From Streptomyces sp. B1I3 (lineage in GTDB: Bacteria > Actinomycetota > Actinomycetes > Streptomycetales > Streptomycetaceae), in the NCBI RefSeq assembly GCF_030816615.1, contig NZ_JAUSYD010000001.1, forward strand, positions 3,410,001 through 3,474,000: a stretch of DNA of 64,000 nt, given 5' to 3'. The translations under genes were made by a program, and so were the position numbers. Within the stretch, counting starts at the first letter, position 1; the number at the start of each line of letters is the position of its first letter. Under the pieces are notes generated by a model that was not told where the DNA came from, did no database searches, and worked only from the letters and a program-made list of their open reading frames with translations. This document shows, one piece after another, positions 38,838 to 47,509 of this stretch.

Positions 38838-39530
38838 TCAGGCGCGCACGCCCCGGTGCAGCGCCACGACGCCTCCGGTGAGGTTGCGCCAGCCGACTCC
38901 GGACCAGCCGGCCTTCTGCAGCAGGCCCGCGAGTCCGGCCTGGTCGGGCCAGGCACGGATCGACTCGGCGAGGTAGACGTAGGCGTCCGGGTTGCTGCAC
39001 ACCGTGCGGGCGACCGGCGGCAGCGCCCGCATCAGGTACTCCGTGTAGACCCGGCGGAACGGCGCCCAGGTCGGCTGCGAGAACTCGCAGATCACGACCC
39101 GGCCACCGGGCTTGGTCACCCGGTACAGCTCACGCAGCGCCTGGTCGGTGTCCTGGATGTTGCGCAGGCCGAAGGAGATCGTGACGGCGTCGAAGGTCTC
39201 GTCCTTGAACGGGAGCCTGGTGCCGTCGCCCGCGGTGAACGGCATCCACGGGTGGCGCTCCTTGCCGACCCGCAGCATGCCGATCGAGAAGTCGCAGGGC
39301 ACCACGTAGGCGCCGGCCTGCGCGAACGGCTGCGAGGAGGTGGCGGTTCCGGCGGCCAGGTCCAGGATCTTCTGCGCCGGGCGGGCGTCGACGGCCCGGG
39401 CGACCTCCCTGCGCCAGAGCCGGGCCTGCCCGAGGGAGATCACATCATTGGTGAGGTCGTAGTTCGCCGCGACATCGTCGAACATCGAGGCGACTTCGTG
39501 CGGCTGCTTTTCCAGGGATGCTCGGGTCAC
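38838..39530 (-). CDS. menG: Demethylmenaquinone methyltransferase
   Basis: This SAM-dependent methyltransferase (230 aa) of the UbiE/MenG family carries out the last step of menaquinone synthesis: C-methylation of demethylmenaquinone. Motif I is '[12 protein letters not shown]'; '[15 protein letters not shown]' and '[19 protein letters not shown]' are family hallmarks. It begins '[19 protein letters not shown]', the typical start. The GTG start has only a weak GGGTGG ahead. With mqnA, mqnC and the MenJ-like reductase, it makes this region a menaquinone neighbourhood. Confidence 0.95.
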   Translation of the reverse strand: MTRASLEKQPHEVASMFDDVAANYDLTNDVISLGQARLWRREVARAVDARPAQKILDLAAGTATSSQPFAQAGAYVVPCDFSIGMLRVGKERHPWMPFTAGDGTRLPFKDETFDAVTISFGLRNIQDTDQALRELYRVTKPGGRVVICEFSQPTWAPFRRVYTEYLMRALPPVARTVCSNPDAYVYLAESIRAWPDQAGLAGLLQKAGWSGVGWRNLTGGVVALHRGVRA

Positions 39531-39613
39531 CCACCCATTGTGCCGGTCGCGCCCCGGCGGGGGCCGGGCAGGACCGTACGTGGCGCGACCCCCTCGGGTT
39601 GCCCGTCCGGATC

Positions 39614-39694
39614 CGGGGGGACAGAGGGATCAGCGGGACAGGGGGGCAGGGGGACAGCGGAACGGGGGTCAGCGGGACAGGGAGGGGCAGGGGG
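39614..39694 (+). repeat. G-run-rich imperfect repeat tract upstream of menG
   Basis: About 80 bp contain more than ten runs of three or more G on the plus strand, in imperfect units like GGGACAGNGGGATCAGC. It starts about 85 bp upstream of the menG start and is C-rich in the menG sense. The spacing would allow G-quadruplexes on the strand opposite to menG transcription. No gene is evident. Confidence 0.6.
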
Positions 39695-39924
39695 TCACGT
39701 CCCGCGAGCCCGGCACGATCCGGACGGGAAGCCCCTGGGCCGCCGTACGCGTCCGCGCACCGGAGCGGACGGCCCCGCGCCACCGCGGCGCCCCCGCCCC
39801 GTTCACCGGTGGCAATATCCATCCGTTCGTATTCGCCTTCAACCTTTTCGGCTCCGCCCCTCTCTGTAAGGAGTGGGAGCCGGTACCGACGGCGCCCTGG
39901 TGGTCGGAGGCGGAGGGAGGGCAG

Positions 39925-40230
39925 ATGCACGCGGACGCGGAAGGGGCGGTCACGGACAGCGACAGCTTCGGGGCATACGTGCTCGGCGACGTGCCGCCCG
40001 ACACGGCCGGCGTCGTCCGCCCCCCTGGACAGCGACGTCTCCCTCACCGTCCCGCCACCGCAGCCGGCTCACGTGACGAAGCCGGCGCACTCCGCCCGGC
40101 CACCGACCGCCTCCGTGGGATCCGCTCCGCTCACACCGACCCAGCTGTTCCGCGCGGTGGACGACGCGCGGTTCCAGGCACTGGTGAGGTACGCCGACGC
40201 GCATCCCGTACTGAAGAGTGGAAATGACCA
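39925..40230 (+). pseudogene. Frame-disrupted small ORF ahead of the DUF3152 gene
   Basis: A reading frame starts at ATG 39925 after a strong GGAGGGAGG site ('SDSFGAYVLGDVPPD'). It keeps GC-rich third positions only to about 40020. There a run of six C residues occurs, and the strong codon bias moves to another frame ('TPTQLFRAVDDARFQALVRY', up to about 40220). The DUF3152 frame then begins in the first frame. Either a small gene is broken by a frameshift, or it is an extended DUF3152 N-terminus with two frame changes, or there is a sequencing error. I do not recognise the protein family. Confidence 0.45.
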
Positions 40231-41118
40231 GTGCCGACCGACCGACACCTCCCCGACCGTGACCCGCGGCGTTCCGGACACACCTCGCGCCTCCCGGGCC
40301 GGGCGCTGCGAGGGCTCCGCGGCCGGCGCCGCGTCGGCCTCGCCGTGCTGGCGCTGGTGGCCGGTGTCGTCCTGGCCGCGGCGCTCCTCGACCTGCTGCC
40401 GGGCTCCGGCGGCGGAGCGGCGGTCGCGGAGGGGTCCTCACCGGCGCCGTCCCACCCCGCCTCCCCGGGACACGGGTCCCCGCCGTTCGCGTCCGCCGAG
40501 GACACCGTGCCCGCCTCCCCGCCCGCCTCTTCCGAGGCCCCGGCCACGGGGCCGGACGTGCCCGGGTCGGGACCGGGAACCTTCACCGTCGCCCGGGCCG
40601 GGCTCTCGCGTGCCACGGGTGGGAACCACTACCGCGTGGAGGTGGAGGACGGCCTCGACGTCGATCCGGACGAGGCCGCCGACGACATCGGGGAGATACT
40701 CGCCGACCCACGTGGCTGGGCCCACGGGGGCAGGACGTCCTTCCACCAGGTGGCCGACGCCTCGGCGGGACTGGTGATCAAGATCGCCACCCCGGACACC
40801 ACGGACGAGATCTGCGGCAGGTACGGACTGGACACCGGCGGTGAGGTCAACTGCCGCGTCGGCGAGACGGTCATGGTCAACCTGAAGCGCTGGGAGCTCG
40901 GTTCACCGACCTTCGACGGTCCGGCATCGGAGTACCGGGCCCTGATCATCAATCACGAGGTCGGCCATTGGCTCGGGCACGGTCACGAGACCTGTCCCGG
41001 CGCCGGCCGTCCGGCCCCCGCGATGATGCAGCAGATCAAGGGACTCAAGGGCTGCAGGTCCAACGCCTGGCCGTACGACGAGCACGGCCGCTACCTGAGC
41101 GGCCCGTCCGTACCGTAG
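40231..41118 (+). CDS. DUF3152 protein: membrane-anchored metzincin-like protease
   Basis: The product has 295 residues from GTG 40231. A basic N-terminus and one hydrophobic segment (about 35-54) anchor it, followed by a Pro/Ser-rich linker (about 58-110) and the DUF3152 domain (about 113-295). That domain contains HEVGHWLGHGH: His-242, Glu-243, His-246 and His-252 fit the HExxHxxGxxH zinc motif, and 'PAPAMMQQ' 13 residues later (Met-265/266) fits a metzincin Met-turn. DUF3152 is usually annotated as unknown. An extracytoplasmic zinc protease is a sound structural prediction; the substrate is unknown. Confidence 0.85.
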   Translation: MPTDRHLPDRDPRRSGHTSRLPGRALRGLRGRRRVGLAVLALVAGVVLAAALLDLLPGSGGGAAVAEGSSPAPSHPASPGHGSPPFASAEDTVPASPPASSEAPATGPDVPGSGPGTFTVARAGLSRATGGNHYRVEVEDGLDVDPDEAADDIGEILADPRGWAHGGRTSFHQVADASAGLVIKIATPDTTDEICGRYGLDTGGEVNCRVGETVMVNLKRWELGSPTFDGPASEYRALIINHEVGHWLGHGHETCPGAGRPAPAMMQQIKGLKGCRSNAWPYDEHGRYLSGPSVP

Positions 41119-41152
41119 GCCGCCTCCGCCCTGGGTGGCCGGACCGGGCCCA

Positions 41153-41209
41153 CGCCGGCCCGGGGCCCGCCGGCCCGGGGCCACGCCGGCCCGGGGCCAC
41201 GCCGGACCG
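41153..41209. repeat. Tandem 15-16-bp repeat between convergent genes
   Basis: CGCCGGCCCGGGGCCA occurs three times head to tail (starts 41153, 41168, 41184) plus a partial fourth copy. Each unit contains the palindrome GGCCCGGGGCC-like core, so the tract may fold and help end the two convergent transcripts. Confidence 0.7.
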
Positions 41210-41231
41210 CGTCGGCCCCGGCGCCCCGTGC

Positions 41232-41879
41232 TCACCTCCGCCGGTGGACCAGCCGCCCGCCGAGCACCGTGGCCACGCAGGTCCAGGCGCCCGCCACCTC
41301 CAGCGCGGCCTCGTCGGGCACGTCGAAGACGGCCAGGTCGGCGCGGCCGCCGACGGTGAGGGGGCCGTGCACGGAGCCCGGCAGGTCGCGGCCGTGGACG
41401 AACGGGTCCAGGGACGGCTCCCCCGGGAGGCCGCCGGGAGGCCCGGCGACCGCCGTGAGTCCCGAGCGGGCCACGGCGGTGCGTACGGCCTGGTCGCCGA
41501 ACGGGCCCGCGAGGTGCGTGGTGCCGTGGCGCAGCATCCGCTGCAGCCCCCTGCGCACGCTGCCGGTCCGGCGCGGTTCGTCCAGCCGGCCCGCCAGCCG
41601 TTCGAACTCCGCGCCGGTCAGCGGTTCTTCGCCCAGCTCGTCCGCCTCGCGGGGGTCGGGGTGGTAGCAGCGGGTCAGCAGGGGGGCGCCGTGCCACTGC
41701 CGCAGGCCGGGGGTGAGGACGCCCGGCCATCGGCGGACGCGGGCCGTGGGGTGCGCGTCCATGACCGCTTCGTACGGCCCGAGGGCCACGACGCGGTCGC
41801 CGTCCACGGCGACCGCACCCGCGGACACGGCTGCCGCGCCGACCGGAAGAACCAGCGGCGCGGCATGAACGGTCAGCAC
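41232..41879 (-). CDS. Shortened amidohydrolase (imidazolonepropionase-like), probably catalytically dead
   Basis: The product has 215 residues, about half of a COG0402-type amidohydrolase. The N-terminal composite domain is kept ('VAVDGDRVVALGPYEAV', 'WPGVLTPGL'), as is one helix-strand piece ('RGLQRMLRHGTTHLAG') and the C-terminal return ('GRADLAVFDVPDEAAL', 'VATVLGGRLV'). The HxH metal motif expected after 'PGL' is absent ('PGLRQWHGAPLL') and most of the barrel is missing. The frame and codon bias are intact, so it is probably expressed. It begins 7 bp after the mqnC stop and must be co-transcribed. It may derive from an aminodeoxyfutalosine deaminase, but that is inference. Confidence 0.75.
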   Translation of the reverse strand: MLTVHAAPLVLPVGAAAVSAGAVAVDGDRVVALGPYEAVMDAHPTARVRRWPGVLTPGLRQWHGAPLLTRCYHPDPREADELGEEPLTGAEFERLAGRLDEPRRTGSVRRGLQRMLRHGTTHLAGPFGDQAVRTAVARSGLTAVAGPPGGLPGEPSLDPFVHGRDLPGSVHGPLTVGGRADLAVFDVPDEAALEVAGAWTCVATVLGGRLVHRRR

Positions 41880-41886
41880 GGCTGGC

Positions 41887-43086
41887 TCAGTTGGCGCTCA
41901 GGAGCTTCAGCTCCGGATGCGCCGTACCGCCCGAGATCGCCGTGGACGAGATGTGCGAGACGACGCGCTCGTCGACCGGGTCGTTCGCCGGGTCGTCGTG
42001 CACCACGAGGTGCTCGTACGTCGTGGCGCGCTGTGCCGGGACGCGGCCCGCCTTGCGGATCAGGTCGATGATCTCCTGCCGGTTCGAACGGTGCTTGGCA
42101 CCGGCCGAGGAGACGACGTTCTCCTCCAGCATGATCGAGCCGAGGTCGTCCGCGCCGTAGTGCAGCGACAGCTGGCCGACCTCCTTGCCGGTGGTCAGCC
42201 ACGAGCCCTGGATGTGGGCGACGTTGTCGAGGAAGAGCCGGGCGATGGCGATCATCCGCAGGTACTCGAAGAGCGTGGCCTGCGTCTGTCCCTTCAGCTT
42301 GTTGTTCTCCGGCTGGTAGGTGTACGGGATGAAGGCGCGGAAGCCGCCGGTCCGGTCCTGCACGTCGCGGATCATCCGCAGGTGCTCGATGCGCTCGGCG
42401 TTCGTCTCGCCGGTGCCCATCAGCATGGTGGAGGTGGACTCGACGCCCAGGTTGTGCGCGATCTCCATGATCTCGAGCCACCGCTCGCCGGACTCCTTGA
42501 GCGGGGCGATCGCCGTGCGGGGCCGGGCGGGCAGCAGTTCGGCGCCGGCGCCCGCGAAGGAGTCGAGCCCGGCGGCGTGGATCCGCCGGATGGCCTCCTC
42601 GGCGGTCACGCCGGAGATACGGGCCATGTGCTCGATCTCGGAGGCGCCCAGCGAGTGGATGACCAGCTGCGGGAACGCCTTCTTGATCGCGGAGAAGTGC
42701 TCCTCGTAGTACTCGACGCCGTAGTCCGGGTGGTGGCCGCCCTGGAACATGATCTGCGTTCCGCCCAGTTCGACGGTCTCCGCGCAGCGGCGCAGGATGT
42801 CGTCGAGGTCGCGGGACCAGCCCTTGGCGGTGTCCTTGGGGGCTGCGTAGAACGCGCAGAACTTGCACGCCGTGACACAGACGTTGGTGTAGTTGATGTT
42901 GCGCTCGATGATGTACGTCGCGATGTGCTCCGTACCGGCGTAGCGGCGGCGGCGTACGGCGTCGGCGGCGGAGCCCAGCGCGTGCAGCGGGGCCGACCGG
43001 TACAGGTCGAGGGCCTCTTCCGGAGTGATCCGCCCGCCTTCGGCGGCGCGGTCGAGGACGGGCTGAAGGTCGGCCTTCTCGGTCAC
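41887..43086 (-). CDS. mqnC: Cyclic dehypoxanthinylfutalosine synthase (radical SAM)
   Basis: The protein has 399 residues. Cys-70, Cys-74 and Cys-77 ('CVTACKFC') bind the radical-SAM 4Fe-4S cluster. 'GGTQIMFQGGHHPDYGVEYY' and 'LPARPRTAIAPLKESGERWL' are diagnostic of MqnC as opposed to MqnE or CofH. It converts dehypoxanthinyl futalosine to its cyclic form in the futalosine route to menaquinone, which Streptomyces uses instead of the classical Men pathway. It heads a two-gene unit with the shortened amidohydrolase. Confidence 0.96.
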   Translation of the reverse strand: MTEKADLQPVLDRAAEGGRITPEEALDLYRSAPLHALGSAADAVRRRRYAGTEHIATYIIERNINYTNVCVTACKFCAFYAAPKDTAKGWSRDLDDILRRCAETVELGGTQIMFQGGHHPDYGVEYYEEHFSAIKKAFPQLVIHSLGASEIEHMARISGVTAEEAIRRIHAAGLDSFAGAGAELLPARPRTAIAPLKESGERWLEIMEIAHNLGVESTSTMLMGTGETNAERIEHLRMIRDVQDRTGGFRAFIPYTYQPENNKLKGQTQATLFEYLRMIAIARLFLDNVAHIQGSWLTTGKEVGQLSLHYGADDLGSIMLEENVVSSAGAKHRSNRQEIIDLIRKAGRVPAQRATTYEHLVVHDDPANDPVDERVVSHISSTAISGGTAHPELKLLSAN

Positions 43087-43158
43087 CGGGCTGTCACCTT
43101 TCGGCGGTTTTTCAACGGATCTACGGACCGATCCAGCCTACGCCAGCCCTTGCCGGGG

Positions 43159-44814
43159 TCAGCCGCCGGACCGGGTGAGCGTGCCCTTCGGGTTGCCCGC
43201 GGCCTCCTCGTGGGACTGGTAGCGCAGGGTGCCGGCCGAGGTGAGCGTGAACACGAGGTCGGCGTCACCGCCGGTGCACAGGGCGCTGCGGGCGTTGTCC
43301 GGGTCGGTGCGCTCCCGGACCTTCAGCTCCACGGACGTGGCGGAGACGAGCGTGCCGACGCCCTTGCAGACGACGCTCGTGCCGAGCGCGTCGAGCCGGT
43401 GCGTCAGCCGGACCACGTCCTCACCCTCGGCGCCCTCGGTGAACACGGCGGTGACCGTGCCGTGCGGCAGCCCGCTGCGTTCGGTGGCGGAACCCTGCCA
43501 GGTGCCGACGAACGCCGGGGGGAGCGCGCCGGCGGACGCGGACGGCCGGGGCGAACCGGAAGCGGTGGCCGCCGGGGGCTGCGCCGCCCCCTCGTCACCG
43601 TGCTGGTCACTGCCGGCGCCCGGGAACCAGTCCCCCAGCGTCGCGGCGCCGACGGTCACGACGGCGAGCGCCCCGGCGACGGCCAGCGCGACGGTGCAGC
43701 TCACCCGCCGCCCCCGGCGAGCCCCTGACTGCGGGCCCGGCTGCGCGCCGGAGTCCATGGTGAAGGCGATACGGGCGCCGGAGCCGCCGCCGTCCCCTGT
43801 GACGGACGGCGGCAGGTCCGGCGGTGGCGGTGGGAGCGGGGGGCCGAAGGTGCCGAGCGGCGCGCTCGGCAGGGACGCGTTGCTGAACGGGACCGGACCC
43901 GACTGCACCGGCGCCTCCTGGGGCTCCAGGTCCAGCAACGCCACCGCCGCGCGGCTGACCTCGCGCTCCAGGGAAGTCGGCAGCCACCCGGCCGCCACCA
44001 GTACGGCGGCCCCGCCGGGCGCGAGCGTGCGGGCCAGCTCCGCCGGGGCGGGCCGGTCGGCCGGGTCCTTGGCGAGGCACCCTGCGACCACTTCGCGCAG
44101 TTCCCCTTCCAGGTCGCCGAGTTCGGGTTCCTCGTGCACCACCTTGTAGAGCAGTACGGCGGAGGAGTCGCCCGGGAAGGGGGCGTTGCCGGTCGCCGCG
44201 TAGGCGAGTACCGCTCCGAGTGAGAAGACGTCGGCCGCGCCCGAGATGTCCAGGCCCCGGATCTGCTCCGGCGCCATGTAACCGGGCGAGCCGACGGAGA
44301 CCCCGGTGGAGGTGAGGGAGACGGTGGCGCCGAGGGCCCGGGCGATCCCGAAGTCGATCAGCCGGGGGCCGTCGAGGGCGAGCAGGACGTTGGACGGTTT
44401 CACGTCCCGGTGGATGAGACCGTGCGCGTGCACGGCGTGGAGCGCCTCTCCGAGGCCGGCCCCCAGGGTCCGTACCGCGTGTTCGGGCAGGGGGCCGTGC
44501 CGGGTGACCGCGTCGGAGAGCGGCGGCCCCGCCACGTAACCCGTCGCCACCCAGGGCACGGGGGCGTCCGGGTCGGCGTCCAGGACGGGAGCCGTCCACT
44601 GCGCGCCGAGCCGGCGCGCGGCGTCGACCTCGCGCCGGAATCTCGCGCGGAACTGCTCGTCGAGTGCGAAGTGGGGGTGGACGACCTTGACGGCGACGGT
44701 CCGTCCACCGGCGCTGCGGCCGAGATAGACACGGCCCATGCCGCCGGCGCCGAGCCTGCCGAGCAGCCGGTAGGCGCCGATCGTCCGCGGTTCGCCGGCT
44801 TCCAGCGGCTGCAT
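43159..44814 (-). CDS. Membrane Ser/Thr protein kinase (PknB-like)
   Basis: The product has 551 residues. The kinase domain (about 10-270) has 'LGAGGMGRVY' (21-30), Lys-43, 'HRDVKPSN' with catalytic Asp-137, 'DFG' at 154-156 and 'SPGYMAPEQ'. A Pro-rich juxtamembrane stretch precedes one transmembrane helix (about 372-394, 'VSCTVALAVAGALAVVTVGA'). The outside domain (about 435-551) begins 'FVGTWQGSATERSG', a small beta domain seen in other Streptomyces kinases, with no PASTA repeats. It sits between mqnC and mqnA, but nothing suggests a direct link with menaquinone. The signal sensed and the targets are unknown. Confidence 0.92.
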   Translation of the reverse strand: MQPLEAGEPRTIGAYRLLGRLGAGGMGRVYLGRSAGGRTVAVKVVHPHFALDEQFRARFRREVDAARRLGAQWTAPVLDADPDAPVPWVATGYVAGPPLSDAVTRHGPLPEHAVRTLGAGLGEALHAVHAHGLIHRDVKPSNVLLALDGPRLIDFGIARALGATVSLTSTGVSVGSPGYMAPEQIRGLDISGAADVFSLGAVLAYAATGNAPFPGDSSAVLLYKVVHEEPELGDLEGELREVVAGCLAKDPADRPAPAELARTLAPGGAAVLVAAGWLPTSLEREVSRAAVALLDLEPQEAPVQSGPVPFSNASLPSAPLGTFGPPLPPPPPDLPPSVTGDGGGSGARIAFTMDSGAQPGPQSGARRGRRVSCTVALAVAGALAVVTVGAATLGDWFPGAGSDQHGDEGAAQPPAATASGSPRPSASAGALPPAFVGTWQGSATERSGLPHGTVTAVFTEGAEGEDVVRLTHRLDALGTSVVCKGVGTLVSATSVELKVRERTDPDNARSALCTGGDADLVFTLTSAGTLRYQSHEEAAGNPKGTLTRSGG

Positions 44815-45252
44815 ATGGTCTCCCCCTGTGGACCGTGGGACCTCCGAGGCAGCCTAGAGGCCCCGGGTCGCACGGTCACAGAGAACCCTTCTGCCGATTT
44901 CACCCCTAACGGCACGAAGCGCGGTTTTCGCCACCGCGAAAGGCGTGAATACATCGTTCGCAGGTGCGTATCGGCGTTCACCGGCGGGATACCGGAACGC
45001 AGACCGGGGGGTGCGCGCCGCGGCATCCGCTATTCGCCGCCCCGGCCGCCCCGGCCATTCGCGGCTTTGCCGGGGGAACGGAATGCGGGCCGCACTCCGG
45101 GGGAAAGGAGAGGGGCTGCGAGCAGGCCGGAGAGGAAGCCCGGAGAGGAAGGCAGGGAAGGGGGGAGAGGCCGGCCGGTAAGGCCGACCAGAACGCCGGC
45201 CGGGAAGGTACGGGATTCACCTTCCCTCCCGCACCATTCCCGTGCGCCGGTC
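44815..45252. other. Gap of about 0.44 kb between the kinase and mqnA
   Basis: No credible gene is seen. The kinase promoter should lie at 44830-44950, which is less GC-rich. From 45090 to 45170 the plus strand is a purine-rich GGAGAGG-type tract. Near the mqnA end, CCGGCCGG occurs twice (45171-45178 and 45196-45203) and could form a weak terminator hairpin for mqnA. Confidence 0.5.
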
Positions 45253-46140
<888 letters not shown>

Positions 46141-46324
46141 CTAGACCCGTGTCCGCCGACGGCCGTCATCGGGGCCGTCCGGAGAGTCTCCGGGAGTCTT
46201 GTCCGTCAGCTCTTCGGCGACCCGGTCGAACTTCCGGGTGAAGTGATCTTTCCCTCTACCGCTCCCCGCGGAGTGCGTGCTAGGCTCGCTCGCAAGTTGC
46301 AGTTTGGTTTCCCTTGCAGTACAG

Positions 46325-46355
46325 AGCCTGCGGAGCATGTAACCCGCAGGCTTTT
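46325..46355 (+). terminator. Terminator-like hairpin in the cspA leader
   Basis: A 9-bp stem (46325-46333 with 46344-46352) with a 10-nt loop is followed directly by TTTT. It lies 60-90 bp upstream of the cspA ATG, in what should be its 5' leader, so it could attenuate or respond to temperature. A TTGCAG-17-TACAGA pair (46297-46325) is a possible promoter just ahead. Confidence 0.55.
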
Positions 46356-46417
46356 GTAGTTTTCAGACTTGTTTGCAGGTTCTGGAGCAGGGCAACCCTT
46401 TGGCCCAAGGAGGGCTT

Positions 46418-46621
46418 ATGGCTACCGGAACCGTCAAGTGGTTCAACGCTGAAAAGGGCTTCGGCTTCATCGCCCAGGACGGCGGCGGCCCGGATGTCTT
46501 CGTTCACTATTCCGCGATCAACGCGGCCGGGTTCCGCTCCCTCGAGGAGAACCAGGTCGTGAACTTCGACGTCACTCAGGGACCCAAGGGTCCGCAGGCT
46601 GAGAACGTCACCCCGGCCTAG
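46418..46621 (+). CDS. cspA: CspA-family cold-shock protein
   Basis: The product has 67 residues and is a single OB-fold nucleic-acid chaperone. RNP1 'KGFGFIAQD' and RNP2 'VFVHYSAI' are intact, and the N-terminus '[18 protein letters not shown]' is typical. AAGGAGGG immediately precedes the ATG; an upstream in-frame extension has no support. Strong termination follows. The name is by family; Streptomyces has several paralogues, so which one this is cannot be decided from the sequence alone. Confidence 0.95.
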   Translation: MATGTVKWFNAEKGFGFIAQDGGGPDVFVHYSAINAAGFRSLEENQVVNFDVTQGPKGPQAENVTPA

Positions 46622-46662
46622 TTGCCCGGGTCGGCCGATCGCGGCCGGCTGGTAGTACCCAA

Positions 46663-46702
46663 GGAGCCCGGCTCCTCCGCCCCGGCGGAGGAGCCGGGCT
46701 CC
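46663..46702 (+). terminator. Strong terminator of cspA
   Basis: A perfect 19-bp inverted repeat (46663-46681 with 46684-46702), almost loop-less, lies 41 bp after the cspA stop. Confidence 0.9.
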
Positions 46703-47509
46703 TGCCTTGTGGCACGCGGCGGGACCGCTCGGCCTTGTCACCGGCCACGATGGCCGCCGCGGCGGCGGCACGGCCGGCCCTGGTCGAGGCGAGGCTCCGG
46801 TCCATCGGGAGCGAGGGGCGCGTGCCCGGGAACGACGTCGTCGTGCGGAGGCCCCGACGGTCCGGATCGCCGAGCCGACCGCGACGGCCGCGGGTCGCCG
46901 GCCGCAGGACATCACCCCGGCGTCAGGCTGCTGTACGCCGGTCCGTTCCCCCTGCCGGCCACGGCGGGCGTCGCCCACACCGGCCCGGGGCATCGCCTGG
47001 CACGAGGACGCCCCGGCCGGGGACGGCCCGGTCACCGCCCCCGCCGGCATGACCGCCCGGGCCCCGCCCGGACCGCCCGGCCCGCTCGGCGGCACGGACG
47101 GCACCGCCGTCGAACCGCCCGCGTCATAGGCCGCGGCCGTCGTCCACCACGGCGCCTCGGACCACGGCCCGGCGACCGGGCAGGCTCCTGCCCGCCGGAC
47201 CGACGGGCAGGGCCGGCGTCCCGCCGCCCTGCCCGGGAGGTGACCCCCGGCCACGCCCGGGAGGTGACCTGGAGTGTCCGGCGGATTTCGAGCAGTGGGT
47301 CACCGAACCCCCGTCTGTGTCCTGTCGGCTGACCCGCCGTCACCTTCCGTGCGGTCCCTCCGCCCCCCATCATGTCGAGGGCCTGTGCAGAGCGTCACCC
47401 GATGCTGACGAGCCCGCCCATAACAAGGCAGACTGTTGAGGGCGACAGCAGCGGTACGGAGCAGAGCGGGATCAGCAGGACCGGCGGGGCTAGCAGGACA
47501 GGGGGCATC
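46703..47509. other. Gap of about 0.8 kb between cspA and afsR
   Basis: I see no recognisable gene. One plus-strand frame (46707-47129) keeps GC-rich third positions over 46850-47129, but the translation is Pro/Ala/Gly/Arg-rich and resembles nothing I know. It may be a decayed reading frame. The last 200 bp, less GC-rich near 47330-47460, should contain the afsR promoter. A direct repeat CCCGGGAGGTGACC occurs at 47231-47244, with a near copy at 47256-47269. Confidence 0.45.
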
